DNA of 8,456 bases, taken from positions 1 through 8,456 of the forward strand of contig DNNX01000104.1 of assembly GCA_003497445.1 (NCBI GenBank), in the 5' to 3' direction. The position numbers and the translations under genes are program-made. Every line of letters starts with the position of its first letter. Within the stretch, counting starts at the first letter, position 1. The notes beneath the pieces were generated by a model. That model saw only the letters and a list, made by a program, of their open reading frames with translations. It did not search any database and was not told where the DNA came from. Origin of the DNA: Acholeplasmataceae bacterium. Its GTDB lineage: Bacteria > Bacillota_I > Bacilli_A > Acholeplasmatales > Acholeplasmataceae. Shown in pieces: positions 5,904 through 8,456 of the stretch.

Positions 5904-6333
5904 ATTCATGAAAGAAGCTTTATTAGAGGCTCAAAAAGCATTTGATAAAGGTGAGGTACCGGTCGGTGCCGTGATGGTTAAAGACGATGAAATTATTGCA
6001 CGTGCACACAATTTAAGACATACAGAAAAACGCATCGAAGGTCACGCTGAAATGCTTGCGATCATCGAAGCAGCGAGACAATTAGGCGATTGGCGATTAG
6101 AAGGTTGTGACTTGTATGTGACATTAGAACCATGTCCAATGTGTGCAGGGGCACTGATACAAAGTCGCATTCAGTCGTTATATTACGGTGCGAAAGATCT
6201 TAAAGCAGGTGCCATTGAATCAAAATTACAGTTACTAGATATCCCTTTTAATCACCAAATTAAGATATGTGGTGGTATCATGGAAGGTGAAAGTAAAGCA
6301 TTGCTTCAATCTTTTTTTAAACAATTACGATAG
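5848..6333 (+). CDS. tadA: tRNA-specific adenosine-34 deaminase
   Basis: Converts wobble adenosine 34 of tRNA-Arg(ACG) to inosine. The 161-residue product has the cytidine/deoxycytidylate deaminase zinc motifs: HAE (His66, catalytic Glu68) and PCPMC (Cys96, Cys99). KGEVPVGAV and ARAHNLRHT are TadA-like; the FFKQLR end also fits. The start is uncertain. ATG 5848 lies inside tdk, giving a 56-base overlap, with AGGAG at 5831-5835 rather far upstream (12 bases). ATG 5908, just after the tdk stop, would lose the short N-terminal stretch usually present before FMKEAL and has no good ribosome-binding site. I prefer 5848. The TAG stop overlaps the first base of the SRP RNA stem, and the tadA-SRP RNA order is as in Bacillus. 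Confidence 0.92.
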   Translation: MNQEQDNITKCQEKTTHLKFMKEALLEAQKAFDKGEVPVGAVMVKDDEIIARAHNLRHTEKRIEGHAEMLAIIEAARQLGDWRLEGCDLYVTLEPCPMCAGALIQSRIQSLYYGAKDLKAGAIESKLQLLDIPFNHQIKICGGIMEGESKALLQSFFKQLR

Positions 6334-6445
6334 ATTACCTTTTGAAGCATCACCACGCAATGTGATGCAATGAACTTGGTCAGGTCTTGACGGAAGCAGC
6401 CATAAGTTGATAAGCATGTGTGTGGTGATGCTTGAAAAGGTAATC
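6333..6445 (+). ncRNA. ffs: Signal recognition particle RNA (4.5S, small bacterial type)
   Basis: The SRP domain IV core GGTCAGG...CGGAAGCAGCC (6378-6401) is present, with the asymmetric internal loops that bind the Ffh M domain. The apical loop reads TGAC with a T-G closing pair, not the GGAA tetraloop of E. coli. The inner helix uses AACTT (6373-6377) with AAGTT (6404-6408). The outer stem pairs 6333-6356 with 6422-6445, 23 of 24 bases, the only mismatch being G6344 with G6434. Mature ends may be inside this long stem. It starts on the last base of the tadA stop and ends five bases before the next gene's ribosome-binding site. No T-tract follows. A weak promoter (TTGCTT 6301, TACGAT 6326, spacer 19) is possible inside tadA. 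Confidence 0.95.
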
Positions 6446-6459
6446 ATAAAGGAGTATAT

Positions 6460-7092
6460 ATGAAATTAAATCCAAGAGTCTTTAGAAAAATTACAACGCA
6501 ACCATTTGAAACGCAAACGTTAGGATCAAGAACAGTAGAGTTTCACGCAATGAATGACTCTCTCTTTTTTGATACATATGGTAAAAGAGGGCGTTTCGCT
6601 GTATGGACAGCAGAACAAAACACATATCGCGTTCTCATTGAAACAAGTTATTATGAGGCGATGAAAGATTTTTACCAAGAAAATATCAATACCATTTGGA
6701 TTGATTTTTTAGAACGTGTCACACAAAAAAATAAACGCATTAATCTTATGTTTATCATCCCTTTAATGGTGACATATTTACTTGCAGCGATCATTTCATC
6801 ACTTTATTTTCCTAATGAAGTTTTTACCGTATTACTTGGTATTTTAGTGATTGTTTTCATTTCAAATATATTTCAAAATAGACTCATTAGAAAAACAGTT
6901 CAAGATGAAAATATCGCGACCCAAAATCTCATAAGACAAACCATGGGTGAATCTAAATTTAATAAACTGGTTGAAGCTCAAGAAGCACATTATAAAGCAT
7001 TTTTTCAGGTACCAGAAGACACTGTAGAACCTCAAGAAGATAAAGCACTAGTTGCTGAAACACCTGAAGAAAATGAGAAAGAAATAAAATGA
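6460..7092 (+). CDS. Unrecognised protein with two membrane helices
   Basis: I do not recognise a family. The 210-residue product has a cytosolic-looking N-terminal domain (1-94) rich in aromatic residues, in the style of a small folded domain (TVEFH, FFDTYGKRGRFAVW, YRVLIETSYYEA). Two close hydrophobic helices follow (about 95-116 and 120-138) with a short YFPNE turn between them. The C-terminal tail is hydrophilic and becomes acidic from about 170. The two helices suggest a hairpin in the membrane with both ends in the cytosol (prediction by eye). AAAGGAG lies five bases before the ATG, directly after the SRP RNA. The TGA overlaps the transketolase ATG, so it is translated together with that gene. 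It holds the place dnaX has after the SRP RNA in Bacillus, but it shows no AAA+ motif. Confidence 0.8.
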   Translation: MKLNPRVFRKITTQPFETQTLGSRTVEFHAMNDSLFFDTYGKRGRFAVWTAEQNTYRVLIETSYYEAMKDFYQENINTIWIDFLERVTQKNKRINLMFIIPLMVTYLLAAIISSLYFPNEVFTVLLGILVIVFISNIFQNRLIRKTVQDENIATQNLIRQTMGESKFNKLVEAQEAHYKAFFQVPEDTVEPQEDKALVAETPEENEKEIK

Positions 7093-8456
7093 TCCAAGAT
7101 AAAGCAATCAACACCTTAAGATTTTTAGGAGTTGATGCGATTGAAAAAGCAAATAGTGGACATCCTGGGATTGTCTTAGGGGCAGCACCTATCATCTATA
7201 CACTATTTAAAGATTTCGTGCGCATTGATTCAAGATATCCATCGTGGTATAACCGTGATCGTTTTATCTTATCTGCAGGACATGGATCAGCATTATTATA
7301 TGCCATGAATCATCTTGCTGGTTATGATATTTCACTAGAAGATATAAAAAACTTTAGAACATTTGGTCATACTCCAGGGCATCCTGAATATGATCTTAAA
7401 CGGGGCATAGAAACGACTTCTGGTCCACTTGGCCAAGGGATCTCTAATGCTGTTGGGATGGCACTTGCAGCCAAATATATTCAAGCACGATTTAATAAAG
7501 AAGATGTCACACTATTTGACCAATATATCTATACATTGGTTGGAGATGGTGATCTTCAAGAAGGTGTCGCTTTAGAAGCATTAAGTTTAGCAGGACACTT
7601 AAAATTATCCAATCTAGTCCTTTTATTTGATTCGAACGATATTCAACTGGATGGCGAAGTCAAATATACATTTTCAGAAGATACCAAAAAGAAAATGGAA
7701 GCTTTAGGATTTTATTATATTAAAGTCTTAGATGGTATGGATCCAGATGCCATTAAAAAAGCGATTAAAAAAGGACAACGCCAACAAGATAAACCAATAT
7801 TTATTGAAGTAAAAACACAAATCGGATTTGGAAGTGATGTTGCAGGAACATCCAATGCACACGGAAAACCACTTTCTAAAGATCAAATCGCTGCATTAAG
7901 AAACCATTTAAACTATACCTTACCACCATTTGAAGTGGACCAAGAAGTTTATGACTTTTACCGTAAACATACGATTTTACGTGGAAGACTTGCGTATAGA
8001 AATTATCAAAAACAACTGGATTCATACAAAAAAGCATATCCAAATGACTATGACTTGCTTTCTCAATTTTTAACACCTTTAAAAATGGAAGATCTCGCTT
8101 TTTTTGATGATCTAAAAACGAATAAACCTGAAGCAACACGCGTATCTAGTGGGAAAGTATTAGATACACTATCAAAACACTTACCAAATATGATCGGAGG
8201 CTCTGCAGATTTATCATCTTCTACGAAAGCCAAAGGATTCGATGGTCATTTTATGCCAGATCATTTACTTGGTAGAAATATTAACTTTGGTGTTCGTGAA
8301 CATGCGATGGGCGCGATTGTCAACGGGATGACGCTCTTTGGTGGACTCCATGTATTTGGTGGTGCATTCTTTGTGTTTAGTGATTATATGAAACCTAGTA
8401 TACGGTTATCTGCAATCATGAATATCCCGTCCATATTTGTTATGACACATGATTCA
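7089..8456 (+). CDS. tkt: Transketolase, N-terminal two thirds (3' end outside window)
   Basis: A thiamine diphosphate enzyme moving two-carbon units between sugar phosphates in the non-oxidative pentose phosphate pathway. The visible 456 codons cover the pyrophosphate-binding domain and the first part of the pyrimidine-binding domain; the full family length is about 650-670. Motifs: SGHPG (His25), FILSAGHGSALLY, FGHTPGHPE, TSGPLGQG, the ThDP/metal motif GDGDLQEG (152-159) with DSND downstream, SNAHGKPL, GGSADLSSS, and NFGVREHAMG, whose Glu404 should be the ThDP-activating Glu. The frame runs intact to the window edge, ending THDS. The start overlaps the previous TGA as ATGA, with only a weak GAGAAAG upstream, so it probably depends on translational coupling. 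Confidence 0.96.
   Translation, partial: MIQDKAINTLRFLGVDAIEKANSGHPGIVLGAAPIIYTLFKDFVRIDSRYPSWYNRDRFILSAGHGSALLYAMNHLAGYDISLEDIKNFRTFGHTPGHPEYDLKRGIETTSGPLGQGISNAVGMALAAKYIQARFNKEDVTLFDQYIYTLVGDGDLQEGVALEALSLAGHLKLSNLVLLFDSNDIQLDGEVKYTFSEDTKKKMEALGFYYIKVLDGMDPDAIKKAIKKGQRQQDKPIFIEVKTQIGFGSDVAGTSNAHGKPLSKDQIAALRNHLNYTLPPFEVDQEVYDFYRKHTILRGRLAYRNYQKQLDSYKKAYPNDYDLLSQFLTPLKMEDLAFFDDLKTNKPEATRVSSGKVLDTLSKHLPNMIGGSADLSSSTKAKGFDGHFMPDHLLGRNINFGVREHAMGAIVNGMTLFGGLHVFGGAFFVFSDYMKPSIRLSAIMNIPSIFVMTHDS

Noticed and set aside
6301..6331. Dedicated SRP RNA promoter inside tadA
   Set aside because: TTGCTT and TACGAT with a 19-base spacer is too weak to call as a feature; mentioned only as a possibility in the SRP RNA entry.
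7876..8139. Minus-strand open frame inside transketolase
   Set aside because: It has no family motifs and no ribosome-binding site, and lies opposite a strongly conserved gene; it is a shadow frame.
1..8456. Mobile elements, CRISPR arrays, tRNAs or phage genes
   Set aside because: No transposase or integrase frame, no regularly spaced long repeats and no cloverleaf-like sequence with a conserved T-arm were seen.

Overview
The window reads as a low-GC Gram-positive-type chromosome, most like an Acholeplasma-type mollicute. Reasons: the DNA is A+T-rich, genes are tightly packed with ATGA overlaps, the SRP RNA is short, and bL31 is the type B form. UGA is used as a stop (apbE, the NusG-II gene and the 210-residue ORF all end in TGA) and never read through as Trp, so the code is standard and not that of Mycoplasma or Spiroplasma. 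The lineage is inferred, not proven.

Region 1 (1-1167): the 3' part of a membrane sensor histidine kinase, closed by a bidirectional terminator shared with the convergent gene. Region 2 (1165-4847): a divergent redox module. On the minus strand is a bis-heme ferric reductase/NOX-like flavocytochrome. On the plus strand is a three-gene operon with ATGA overlaps: an ApbE-like FMN transferase lipoprotein, an anchored NusG-domain-II protein and a Gx-transporter (heptaprenyl diphosphate synthase component I-like) membrane protein. The 130-bp divergent intergenic region holds two TATAAT boxes and a cluster of TATGAA/CATGAA repeats between them. This combination resembles flavin-based extracellular electron transfer loci (ApbE/FmnB, EetA-like and EetB-like proteins), with a heme flavocytochrome in place of the NADH dehydrogenase.

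Region 3 (4852-8456): a housekeeping run. A near-consensus promoter drives a leader hairpin and rpmE2 (bL31 type B), followed by a terminator. Then come tdk, tadA, the SRP RNA (ffs), an unrecognised two-TM protein and the first two thirds of transketolase. The tdk-tadA-ffs-orf-tkt genes are so closely spaced or overlapping that they probably share transcripts, partly by read-through of the rpmE2 terminator. rpmE-tdk and tadA-ffs are neighbour pairs known from Firmicutes; here the two are joined, and the unknown ORF takes the place that dnaX has in Bacillus.

There is no mobile element, CRISPR array, tRNA or gene-free stretch above 300 bases. The points most worth a second look are the flavinylation/electron-transfer module with its putative operator, the ApbE insertion, the thymidine kinase lacking most of its zinc site, and the SRP RNA embedded in the operon.
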